Of a DNA stretch of 23,569 nt, positions 14,762 through 22,412 are shown one piece after another. Location: assembly GCA_009881125.1 (NCBI GenBank), contig WXFH01000054.1, forward strand, positions 1 through 23,569, in the 5' to 3' direction. The notes beneath the pieces were generated by a model, which saw only the letters and a program-made list of their open reading frames with translations, searched no databases and was not told where the DNA came from. The translations under genes and the position numbers were made by a program. Position 1 is the stretch's first letter. The number at the start of each line of letters is the position of its first letter. The DNA is from Acidaminobacter sp. (GTDB lineage: Bacteria; Bacillota_A; Clostridia; Peptostreptococcales; Acidaminobacteraceae).

Positions 14762-16537
14762 TTATTCACCCGCCTTTTTGATTGCTTTGAATGGACAAAC
14801 CTGCAGACAGACTTCACAGCCTACACAGGCATTAGGGTCAATGTAGGACTTCTTCTTGGTCTTGTCAAAGACTATGGCAGGGCATCCGGTTTTATTGCAC
14901 AGTCGGCAGCCGCGGCATTCTTCTTCAACTACATAGCAGACCGGTTTCTTCTCTCCGAATTCTTTGATGTCTTCCGGAGAGAACTTTTTGAGGACACACG
15001 GCCATCTCGTAATGATGACAGAAGGTCCCTCGTAAGCCAGGGCTGCGTCCAGCGCTTTTGTGACCGCATCCAGATCCAGCGGATTGACATTTATTACAAG
15101 CTCAACACCTAGGGCGCGGACGACTTTATCAATTTCAATTTCTTTAACCTTTTGACCAGTCAGCGTATAACCTGACCCCGGATTCTCCTGATGGCCCGTC
15201 ATACCCGTAATGCGGTTGTCCAGAATGACATTGACCGTATTGCCGCGGTTATAGACCACATCGATCAGAGAGGTAATGCCTGAGTGGAAGAACGTCGAGT
15301 CGCCTATGACAGAAACCACTTTCATGCCTTTACCGGCTTTATCCAGGACGCGCTGAGCGCCATGGCCCATAGAGATGGACGCGCCCATGTCAATAACCGT
15401 ATCCGTTGTATTAAGCGGCTCTGAAGCACCTAATGTGTAACAGCCAATATCACCGGTGACCATGACGTTTTTCTTCTTTTTGAGTGCATAGAAGAAACCG
15501 CGGTGAGGACATCCGGCGCAAAGCGTCGGTGGTCTTCCCACCAGTTTATCCTGAGGAATGTCCAGCAGCGGACGTACTTCGCCCAGCAGGGATTTTGCAA
15601 TGATGTCCGGATTCAATTCGCCGACATTTGGAATCAATTCTTTTCCGACACAGTTAATGCCGGCAGCTTTGATCTGCTCTTCCATGAATGGTTCAAGCTC
15701 TTCGACGACATAAAGCGTCTCGACTTGTGAGGCAAAGTCGCGGATTTTATCCATAGGCAGCGGATTTGTAAAGCCGAGCTTCAGGAAAGACGCGTTCTCG
15801 CCAAAGACTTCTTTGGCGTATTGATACGCGACACCCGATGTGACGATGCCCACTTTTTTGTCTGCCCACTCAATGCGATTCAGCGGCGTTTCATTGCTGA
15901 ATTTCTCCATCTCAACCAGTTTAGCTTCAACAACCGGGTGGAGCTTTTTTGCATGCGCCGGCGCTGCTATGTACTTCTCAGGACGCTTGACATACGGAAT
16001 CAGGTCCTTTTCAACGCGCTCTCCAACTTCAACCAAGCTCTTGGAGTGGCAGACACGTGTTGTCATACGCATCATGACCGCGACGTCAAATTGCTCGCTG
16101 ATCTCATAAGCCGCTTTCATGTAGTCCAGACACTCCTGGGAATCACTTGGCTCAATGCAGGCAATTTTCGCAAACTTAGCGAGAATTCGGTTGTCCTGCT
16201 CATTTTGTGAACTGTGACATCCCGGATCATCCGCAGAAATAAGAACGAGCCCTCCTGTCACACCGGTGTAGGAAATGGTCATCAGTGGATCCGCGGCGAC
16301 GTTGACGCCGACGTGCTTCATGGCAGCGAGGGCTCTGCCGCCTGCAATGGAGGCACCCAATACCGCTTCCAGCGCAACTTTTTCATTCGGTGCCCATTCA
16401 GAGATAATTTCCGGATATTGCGCGGTATTTTCCAAAATTTCAGTACTCGGTGTGCCCGGATACGCCGAGGCATAGACAACGCCAGCTTCAAAAGCACCGC
16501 GCGCGACTGCCTCATTTCCTGTCATAAAGGTCTTCAA
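14762..16537 (-). CDS. iorA: indolepyruvate:ferredoxin oxidoreductase, alpha subunit
   Basis: The 591-residue thiamine-diphosphate subunit opens with MTGNEAVARGAFEAG and ASAYPGTPSTEILE, diagnostic of IorA. The TPP-binding domain includes LCAGCPHRGFFYAL, GDIGCYTLGASEPL and VIGDSTFFHSG. The C-terminus is a two-cluster ferredoxin: CxxCxxCxxxxCP at 541-553 and CxxCxxCxxxCP at 571-582. The best start is TTG at 16537: AGGAG lies 10 nt upstream and the product begins four residues before MTGNEA, as in relatives. An ATG 5 bp from that site opens only ATG-ATT-TGA, a two-codon frame overlapping the TTG. It follows ptb by 58 bp, forming a leftward ptb-iorA-iorB operon. Confidence 0.94.
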   Translation of the reverse strand: MKTFMTGNEAVARGAFEAGVVYASAYPGTPSTEILENTAQYPEIISEWAPNEKVALEAVLGASIAGGRALAAMKHVGVNVAADPLMTISYTGVTGGLVLISADDPGCHSSQNEQDNRILAKFAKIACIEPSDSQECLDYMKAAYEISEQFDVAVMMRMTTRVCHSKSLVEVGERVEKDLIPYVKRPEKYIAAPAHAKKLHPVVEAKLVEMEKFSNETPLNRIEWADKKVGIVTSGVAYQYAKEVFGENASFLKLGFTNPLPMDKIRDFASQVETLYVVEELEPFMEEQIKAAGINCVGKELIPNVGELNPDIIAKSLLGEVRPLLDIPQDKLVGRPPTLCAGCPHRGFFYALKKKKNVMVTGDIGCYTLGASEPLNTTDTVIDMGASISMGHGAQRVLDKAGKGMKVVSVIGDSTFFHSGITSLIDVVYNRGNTVNVILDNRITGMTGHQENPGSGYTLTGQKVKEIEIDKVVRALGVELVINVNPLDLDAVTKALDAALAYEGPSVIITRWPCVLKKFSPEDIKEFGEKKPVCYVVEEECRGCRLCNKTGCPAIVFDKTKKKSYIDPNACVGCEVCLQVCPFKAIKKAGE

Positions 16538-16595
16538 ATCATGGTCACTCCTGTCTATTATGTATTTGACTATGCATGTCCACTGTCCTTGTTTC

Positions 16596-17519
16596 TCACA
16601 CTTGCATGTCTGCCTGACCCGCTGCAACGACGCTGCCAAGAGCAATAGAATAAAGCTTAACTTCAGCCGTATCCGCCCGGGATACCAGAACCACAGGCAC
16701 TTTTGCGCCCATGATAATCCCTGCCGACTCTGCGTTTGCCAGGTAAGTCAGCGCTTTACCAATGCCGTTACCCACTTCGATATTTGGCACCAGCAATACA
16801 TCCACATCCCCGGCAATGTCACTTTTAAAACCTTTGATGTCTGCCGCTTCCCTTGAAACCGCAAGGTCAAAGGCCAGCGGTCCTTCGACAATAGCCTTGT
16901 CCCCGAATGCCCCTTCCCGGCACATATTCTCCAGAGCGCGGGCATCCACTGTTGCCGGCATTTTATCATTGACTTTTTCCTTGGCGGCGAGACACGCCAC
17001 CTTAACGGTATCCATGCCCAGCGCATAGGCGGCACAGAGCGCATTGCGTATGATGGTGGCTTTTTCAGCCAGTGTGGGCTCAATGTTCATACCGCCATCT
17101 GTCAGGAAAAGCAGTTTGTGATACGTCGGCAGATCATAGAGCATGACGTGACTAAGCTGGTTATCCGTTCTGAGACCGTAGTCACGGTTCAGCACTGCTT
17201 TCAGTAAAATTGAGGTGTCAATGAGACCTTTCATGAGGAAATCCGCTTTTCCGTCGCGGACCAGTTGGACACTGATTCTGGCGGATGCCTCAAGGTCCTT
17301 CTCATCAATAATTTCAAACGCCCCACATTCAATTTGCTCTGAAGCACAAAGCTCAACAATTTTCTGACGATCCCCTACAAGAATAGGGATAATGAGCCCC
17401 ATTTCTGTCGCTTTGGCCACCGCTCCCAATACTTCGGGATCTTGAGCGGCTGCGACTGCGAGCCGCATAGTTTTCTGAGTTGTAGCTGCCTCTAAAAGCT
17501 GATCAAAGTTTTTGATCAA
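16596..17519 (-). CDS. ptb: phosphate butyryltransferase (phosphate acyltransferase)
   Basis: This 307-residue enzyme of the Pta/Ptb family swaps CoA for phosphate on butyryl-CoA or related acyl-CoAs. It aligns along its length with clostridial Ptb: MRLAVAAAQDPEVLGAV, KADFLMKGLIDTSILLKAVL, VDGPLALD-like VEGPLAFDLAVSREAA, VLLVPNIEVGNGIGKALTY and VVLVSRADTAEVKLYSIAL near the end. Start is TTG at 17519, with AGGAGG 10 nt upstream; no ATG is suitable. Being co-transcribed with iorAB suggests that the real substrates are aryl- or branched acyl-CoAs from amino acid fermentation. The acyl kinase (buk) that normally accompanies ptb is missing from this operon. Confidence 0.92.
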   Translation of the reverse strand: MIKNFDQLLEAATTQKTMRLAVAAAQDPEVLGAVAKATEMGLIIPILVGDRQKIVELCASEQIECGAFEIIDEKDLEASARISVQLVRDGKADFLMKGLIDTSILLKAVLNRDYGLRTDNQLSHVMLYDLPTYHKLLFLTDGGMNIEPTLAEKATIIRNALCAAYALGMDTVKVACLAAKEKVNDKMPATVDARALENMCREGAFGDKAIVEGPLAFDLAVSREAADIKGFKSDIAGDVDVLLVPNIEVGNGIGKALTYLANAESAGIIMGAKVPVVLVSRADTAEVKLYSIALGSVVAAGQADMQV

Positions 17520-17705
17520 ACTGTTACAACCTCCTTTTGTTAAAGCCCACTTTAGTATCTTAACATTTGACTTGCCTGATACGGAAAGTTATTTTTGTTG
17601 AAGCTTTCAATATTTTTTGTAATTCCAAATCCATTTTAATCAATATTGAGGAAAAGTTCAAGTAGGGATCATCCATTTTTCACAAAGTCTTCCCACTAAA
17701 TGTGC
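17520..17705 (-). promoter_or_regulatory. upstream region of ptb-iorAB
   Basis: This 186-bp AT-rich gap must hold the ptb promoter, but I could not find a convincing -35/-10 pair. A small palindrome TTGAA-GCT-TTCAA (17598-17610) could be an operator. No sigma-54 type site (GG-N10-GC) was seen. Confidence 0.3.
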
Positions 17706-17729
17706 AAAAAAAGCCGGTTCTCCACCGGC
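17706..17729 (-). terminator. terminator after the TPR gene
   Basis: Stem GCCGGT/ACCGGC (17713-17729) with a 5-nt loop, followed on the minus strand by seven T residues. The plus-strand side is also T-rich, so it may work in both directions. It closes the bshA-to-TPR operon, 46 bp past the stop codon. Confidence 0.82.
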
Positions 17730-17775
17730 AATTTTGTTGTTTTTTATAAAATCTCACGTCAATTTGATCCATCCG

Positions 17776-18909
17776 CTATGAAAGCCGGCTCGACTCTGTA
17801 CCCAACTGCCTGAGCCACGCGGCCGTCACTTCATCCTCCGGATTGATCTCGTAAGCCCGCTCTATGAGTTGTCTGGCCTGTTTCAGATCACCGAGGTGCA
17901 GCATGACAATGCCCTTATTGCAGAGTAGATCCGGCGAATCCGGATGCATCTTGAGCGCTTCGCTGTAAACGATCTCAGCATCATGAAACATGCTTAGAGA
18001 CATCAAACACAGTCCAATTTCATTGTGGATTTCAGGGCTGCCGGTGTTTAAACGCAGTGCGCGTCTGAAATAATCCAATGCTTCATTGTACTGCTCTTTT
18101 TGCCTATAGGCTAGACCAATGAAGAAGAGCAGATTCCACCAATCATCGTGGAATTCCTCAAGGGGCAGGAGTTTGACCAGTCCCTCATCTGCAAAGCCAT
18201 CCAAAACCAGCATATAGCCTTCTTCATACTGTATTCTGCTCCACAGATCGTCCAGCTGGCGCACCATTTCGTCGCGCAGATCCTCGTCGACGCCCAGGTG
18301 CATAGCACGACGCCAGGAGGACTCAGCCGCTTTGTAAGACTTCCTGTTGACAAGCTGAAAACCCATGAGATAGTAAAGCGGGGCAAAGTCCGGAAATTTC
18401 TCAATGGATTCTGACAACAGCTCAAAGACATCCTCTTCCAGCTTTTTTTCCTCCGGTGAATTCTCGGCAAACCGCTCTGATTGACGCAGAGCGCATCTCG
18501 CCAGATTATAGATCACCTGAGGCTGATCCGCAGCAATTTGAGCCGCGGCATGCAGGTAAATCACCGCGTCCAGCCACTTCTCCTCTTCTTCGAACCGCGC
18601 CACTTTCTCCTCTAGCAGTGCCAGCAGACCAGGCATCATTTCAGCAAGAAAAGCTTTATACGCACTCGCATGAGGAAAATCGGGATCAAAACCAAGCGTC
18701 CAGCACATGCCCTCCGCGAGGTTATCCGCCGTAAAGTCCGTATCACTGACCCCTTTGACTTTGTCGACCAAACGGTCCACTCTGATAGGCAGGGGCACGC
18801 GTTCGTCCAGCGTAATGCCTCCCAGTGTCAGAGTCTTTCCTTCCTTAAGTTCAATAAACATCACTTCGTCCGCTCTGCGCTTCAAAAGCATGCGGCTGCG
18901 TTCCAGCAT
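17776..18909 (-). CDS. tetratricopeptide-repeat protein of unknown role
   Basis: The 377-residue acidic protein has no signal peptide or membrane segment and should be cytoplasmic. The C-terminal third holds at least three consecutive TPR units (about 257-290, 291-324, 325-358), for example YNEALDYFRRALRLN and HDAEIVYSEALKMHP; weaker units lie around 112-206. The first 100 residues contain a small beta-like segment (EVMFIELKEGKTLTLGGITL) and an acidic helix, and I do not recognise that domain. TPRs usually bind other proteins. Start at 18909 has GGAGGT 9 nt upstream. It follows the NAD kinase gene by 23 bp and is the last gene of the operon, so it may act with those products, but no partner is evident. 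Confidence 0.8.
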   Translation of the reverse strand: MLERSRMLLKRRADEVMFIELKEGKTLTLGGITLDERVPLPIRVDRLVDKVKGVSDTDFTADNLAEGMCWTLGFDPDFPHASAYKAFLAEMMPGLLALLEEKVARFEEEEKWLDAVIYLHAAAQIAADQPQVIYNLARCALRQSERFAENSPEEKKLEEDVFELLSESIEKFPDFAPLYYLMGFQLVNRKSYKAAESSWRRAMHLGVDEDLRDEMVRQLDDLWSRIQYEEGYMLVLDGFADEGLVKLLPLEEFHDDWWNLLFFIGLAYRQKEQYNEALDYFRRALRLNTGSPEIHNEIGLCLMSLSMFHDAEIVYSEALKMHPDSPDLLCNKGIVMLHLGDLKQARQLIERAYEINPEDEVTAAWLRQLGTESSRLS

Positions 18910-18932
18910 TTATAATCTACCTCCATAAAAGA

Positions 18933-19754
18933 CTAATCGCTCAGTACCCTGCTGACGCGCTTGTCTATGATTTTATTTCTGAAGAGCTCAAAATAATCAA
19001 AATCTCCATAACGAAGAATTTTCACCTCTTTATGGGCAGCGCGCACAGAGATTTGGGAGATGAAATCGTCCGTGACCTTTCTGCCGTCACAGGCGACAAT
19101 CACCGCGCGCATTTGCGCCTTCACAATTGAAAAATCTATGACGGTTTCAATGGGTACCACCATGGAGGTCTTGAGAGGCCGGTTAATGCTGTTGTCGTTG
19201 GCATGAATCGGTGTAATCTGGTACACAGGCAGCTCTGAATGGGTCGCCACGCCGCCGGCCCAGATCGCGTAGCCTGTGGACCCAATGGGCGTTGAAATGA
19301 TAAAGCCATCTCCCGTGAAGTAATTGAAGGGCTTGCCGTCAATGTAGATTTTAACCTCGAGCAGCCTTGGCTCCAGATGCTTGATCAGGATTTCATTAAA
19401 GGCATAGCTGTCAATTTCATCCCCATTCACCGTTTTGCAGCGTACCTCGAGCAGCGGATAACTCTGGATGGAATAGTCCTTATTTTCAAGAAGCTCCAAA
19501 ATAATTTCCAGCTGATTAGGCGGAACGCTGGGCAGGAATCCCAGTGTACCTGTATTGACGCCAAGGAAAGGAATTTTCATAGCCCTGTATCGCCTGATCG
19601 CGCTCAGCATGGTGCCGTCCCCGCCTATGACAATAATGAGGTCAGCGTTTTCGGATACAACCTTATAGCCGGCTGCTGTCAGCATCCGGAACAATTTGTC
19701 CTTTACTTCCAGGGATGTTTTTTTTGTGTTGCTGTATAGCGTGATATTTTTCAA
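18933..19754 (-). CDS. nadK: NAD kinase
   Basis: This 273-residue cytoplasmic enzyme phosphorylates NAD to NADP. Diagnostic motifs are IVIGGDGTMLSAIRRY (41-56, catalytic Asp46), VNTGTLGFLPS (67-77), FNE (119-121) and the glycine-rich TGDGFIISTPIGSTGYAIWA (148-167). ATP versus polyphosphate use cannot be decided. I place the start at TTG 19754 (MKNITLYSN), six bases after GGCGGTGG; a TTG at 19775 with no ribosome site would add seven residues. Overlap-free, 30 bp from the upstream membrane-protein gene. Co-transcription with bshA is consistent with a redox theme, because bacillithiol disulfide reduction needs NADPH, but that link is inference. Confidence 0.93.
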   Translation of the reverse strand: MKNITLYSNTKKTSLEVKDKLFRMLTAAGYKVVSENADLIIVIGGDGTMLSAIRRYRAMKIPFLGVNTGTLGFLPSVPPNQLEIILELLENKDYSIQSYPLLEVRCKTVNGDEIDSYAFNEILIKHLEPRLLEVKIYIDGKPFNYFTGDGFIISTPIGSTGYAIWAGGVATHSELPVYQITPIHANDNSINRPLKTSMVVPIETVIDFSIVKAQMRAVIVACDGRKVTDDFISQISVRAAHKEVKILRYGDFDYFELFRNKIIDKRVSRVLSD

Positions 19755-19784
19755 GTAGGACCACCGCCTTATCAAAGTAAATCA

Positions 19785-20522
19785 TCAGTTGCGATACATG
19801 GTCTCCGTAAACAGGCGTTTGCGCCTCGTCGTTTTATATAAGACATCAAACAGATACCCTCTGTAAATCATTCCAAAACTGATTAATCCCGCCGAAACGA
19901 CACTGAGCACCAACAAATTGAGCCAGCCAAGTCCGAGTGGCAGAAGCGCGCTGTCAATCAGCGCTCTGACCGCGAAGAGAAGGGCGAAGATCAACGCGTT
20001 GGGCACCAGCCAGCTAATGGCATTTTCTCTGGTAAACTCAACGGTTTTTACAAAGGTATCCGCCTCACTGAAATATTTCTGATAAATCATTTCAGGCAGC
20101 GGGTTCAATATGACAAAGGCAAAGAAGTAAATGGCCACCAGGACAAACCCGAGGCCCATGGCATTCAGAATTGGGGACAACAGAAGGCTCGCGCCGTAAT
20201 TTGCCACCCATACCACAAAGAGGACCATATAGACCTTTCTAAAGTGTACGGTAAATCCATTTTTAAAATCGTCCACATCGAATTTACGCCGCGTGATGAC
20301 CTGATGAATGATGTGGAGATAGTCGGAAATAATAGCTGCTTCCACGACAAAAATCAGAATGCCGCCCAAAAATCCCATCATGGCCGCGACGCTGCCTGCA
20401 ACCATGGTCAATGCCATGTAGGGAATTGCCAGCAGAAAAATCAGCAAGTTGTTTTTAAACGCGCTGACGGCTTTCTTTAAAACAGAACGGTTCGTCAGTG
20501 CCAAGTCTTTCAGGATTTCCAT
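19785..20522 (-). CDS. six-helix integral membrane protein, unknown function
   Basis: The 245-residue product has about six hydrophobic segments (about 24-48, 50-72, 97-118, 122-142, 170-192, 198-222) with Lys/Arg-rich ends (KKAVSAFKNN at the start, TTRRKRLF near the end), so it is an inner-membrane protein with probably cytoplasmic termini. The loop between helices 2 and 3 (RRKFDVDDFKNGFTVHFRKVY) is amphipathic and resembles the layout of uncharacterised multi-helix Firmicute families such as DUF975-like proteins, but I cannot assign it. The start codon is 13 bp inside the end of the radical SAM gene, with GAGGTGA 5 nt upstream, so the two are translationally coupled. Confidence 0.75.
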   Translation of the reverse strand: MEILKDLALTNRSVLKKAVSAFKNNLLIFLLAIPYMALTMVAGSVAAMMGFLGGILIFVVEAAIISDYLHIIHQVITRRKFDVDDFKNGFTVHFRKVYMVLFVVWVANYGASLLLSPILNAMGLGFVLVAIYFFAFVILNPLPEMIYQKYFSEADTFVKTVEFTRENAISWLVPNALIFALLFAVRALIDSALLPLGLGWLNLLVLSVVSAGLISFGMIYRGYLFDVLYKTTRRKRLFTETMYRN

Positions 20523-22381
20523 AAAGTCACCTCAAGGCGCGCTTGCGCGTAATCGTAGTGCTCACTGACAGCAGAGCGCCGGGCAGTGTCCACCCAGCCT
20601 AACCATAATCCATGATCCGCACGGTCGAAGTCTCTTCGGCCCTCTAACCAGGCTGTCATGTCGATATCAAAAATCTGATAGCGGATGCGTTTAAGCAAAG
20701 TCTTCACAGGGACGTCAGGGTCAGACGCCCTCAAAGCTTCATGGATCGCGGCTTTGAGTTCAGGCGGCTCATCCGGTTCCCGCCCCTGTGGGTCGACCGC
20801 CCGGGCTGTAATGCGTCGCTTCGCCAGCGCGACTAGGCAGTCATAGTCCAGGAGGGTTTTGAATACAGGCATGTACCAGCTCTGAGCTTGCAAAAATGCC
20901 TCAAGGTGCCCGTAATGGGCTTCGCTCCGGTAAGCCTGCTGGTCATAGCCCTGGCTTTTGATAAACTCAGAAAACCCGAGGAAGAAGGCCGATGGTCGCT
21001 GTCCGCTCTTCTCCAGCGCAGCCTCAAGGGTCACTGAGAAGCCACCGGAATTGTAAAAGAGGTCGACCAGCGCTTCAATCCGCTTCAAGCTGGTTAATTG
21101 CTCAAAGTTCATGTGAGCATTGCCGAGAACTTCATAAGGCGGGTGAGACTCCCTGACATATCCGAATTGATCCGCCTGCTCAGAGAGCGGGGATCCGGGA
21201 ATCAGCTTCAGAAAACCCAGCTGTAAAGCGTGAGGTCTTAAGTCGAATACCTCATCAAAGGATTTCAAAAACCGCTCATAGGTTTCGAAGGGCAGGCCCG
21301 CTATGAGATCCAGATGAAGGTGAATATTACCAAGGGCTTTCAGCCGCCTGCAGACTTCTGACGTCTTTCCAAAAGGAAGCGGCCGCATGACGGCCGTCAT
21401 AGCCTCCTCACAGGTGGACTGCACGCCAATTTCAAATTGAAACTGACCCGGCCTCGCTTTTTCCAGCAGTTCAAAATCCTGCTCCCCGAGCAGCGCCGCG
21501 GTAATTTCAAAATGGAAGCCTGTGATCCCATTGTCATTTTCGATCAGAAACTTAAAAATTTCACGGGTTCGATCTGAATCCACATTAAAAGTGCGGTCTA
21601 CAAATTTCACCTGCATGACTTCAGCTTTAATAAATCTGGCGAGGTCTTCCTTGACACGGTCCATGCTAAAAGTTCTGACCCCCGGTTCTCTGGAGGAAAG
21701 ACAATAGGCGCAGCGGTACGGACAGCCCCTGGACGCTTCGTAATAGAGCATCCTGCTGGCGCCAAAGTCCTCTGCTTTATACGGGAAAGGGATTCTGTCC
21801 AGATCTGAGATCAAAGGGGCTTTCCCATGATTTAGAATTCCGGCGGCAGTCCGCTCTGTCAGACCCGAAATGGCATGCGCCGCTGTTTTCTTCAACTTAC
21901 GTTCCAAATAAGCGCCCAAAATCTCTTCGCCTTCACCCGTGACAATGACGTCAATAAAATCATGATGCTCGAGGTAAGCCTCTGAATCGTAGGCGGATTC
22001 GGGACCACCAAATAAAATAATGGTTTCCGGCAGTACCTTTTTAAGTGAGGCCGCCAGTTTTAAGGTCGCTTCAACATTCCAGATGTAAACAGAAAAACAG
22101 AGTACATCCGGCTGGGTTTCAAACAAGGTTCTGAGAATGTGCTCATGGGGCTGGTTGATAGTGAATTCCAAAAGTCTGAGATTCAGAGGTGCCTCCCCCG
22201 GTCCCGCAAGGTTGGTGAGGACTGGAGCTGGGAGGGCGGGTTGGGAACCATCGGCAAAAGCACTTTCAGCTGTGGCGGCGGCATGGAGATTAAAGCGCCG
22301 CTCCAGCGCGGCCCGCAGGTAACGCAGGCTCAGGCTCATATGGGTATAGCGGGAGTTCAGAGTGGTCAGAACGACGTTCAA
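20510..22381 (-). CDS. B12-binding-type radical SAM protein (DUF4080-like)
   Basis: The 623-residue protein begins NVVLTTLNSRYTHMSLSLRYL, typical of cobalamin-binding-domain radical SAM proteins; the N-terminal ~165 residues form that domain but show no DxHxxG cobalamin ligand motif. The iron-sulfur site is CPYRCAYC (Cys220, Cys224, Cys227), followed by a radical SAM barrel (VDRTFNVDSDRTREIFKFL, HLDLIAGLPFETYE). The C-terminal ~170 residues fit the DUF4080 extension. The substrate is unknown; related proteins act in methylation and other radical chemistry. An Ala/Pro-rich insertion of about 30 residues (35-66) interrupts the cobalamin domain compared with what I recall of relatives. Start is TTG at 22381 with GGCGGGG about 10 nt upstream; the upstream frame to 22438 has no ribosome site. 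It follows bshA by 31 bp. Confidence 0.85.
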   Translation of the reverse strand: MNVVLTTLNSRYTHMSLSLRYLRAALERRFNLHAAATAESAFADGSQPALPAPVLTNLAGPGEAPLNLRLLEFTINQPHEHILRTLFETQPDVLCFSVYIWNVEATLKLAASLKKVLPETIILFGGPESAYDSEAYLEHHDFIDVIVTGEGEEILGAYLERKLKKTAAHAISGLTERTAAGILNHGKAPLISDLDRIPFPYKAEDFGASRMLYYEASRGCPYRCAYCLSSREPGVRTFSMDRVKEDLARFIKAEVMQVKFVDRTFNVDSDRTREIFKFLIENDNGITGFHFEITAALLGEQDFELLEKARPGQFQFEIGVQSTCEEAMTAVMRPLPFGKTSEVCRRLKALGNIHLHLDLIAGLPFETYERFLKSFDEVFDLRPHALQLGFLKLIPGSPLSEQADQFGYVRESHPPYEVLGNAHMNFEQLTSLKRIEALVDLFYNSGGFSVTLEAALEKSGQRPSAFFLGFSEFIKSQGYDQQAYRSEAHYGHLEAFLQAQSWYMPVFKTLLDYDCLVALAKRRITARAVDPQGREPDEPPELKAAIHEALRASDPDVPVKTLLKRIRYQIFDIDMTAWLEGRRDFDRADHGLWLGWVDTARRSAVSEHYDYAQARLEVTLWKS

Positions 22382-22412
22382 GGAGTGACCCCGCCTTTCG
22401 TTTGGATTGACT

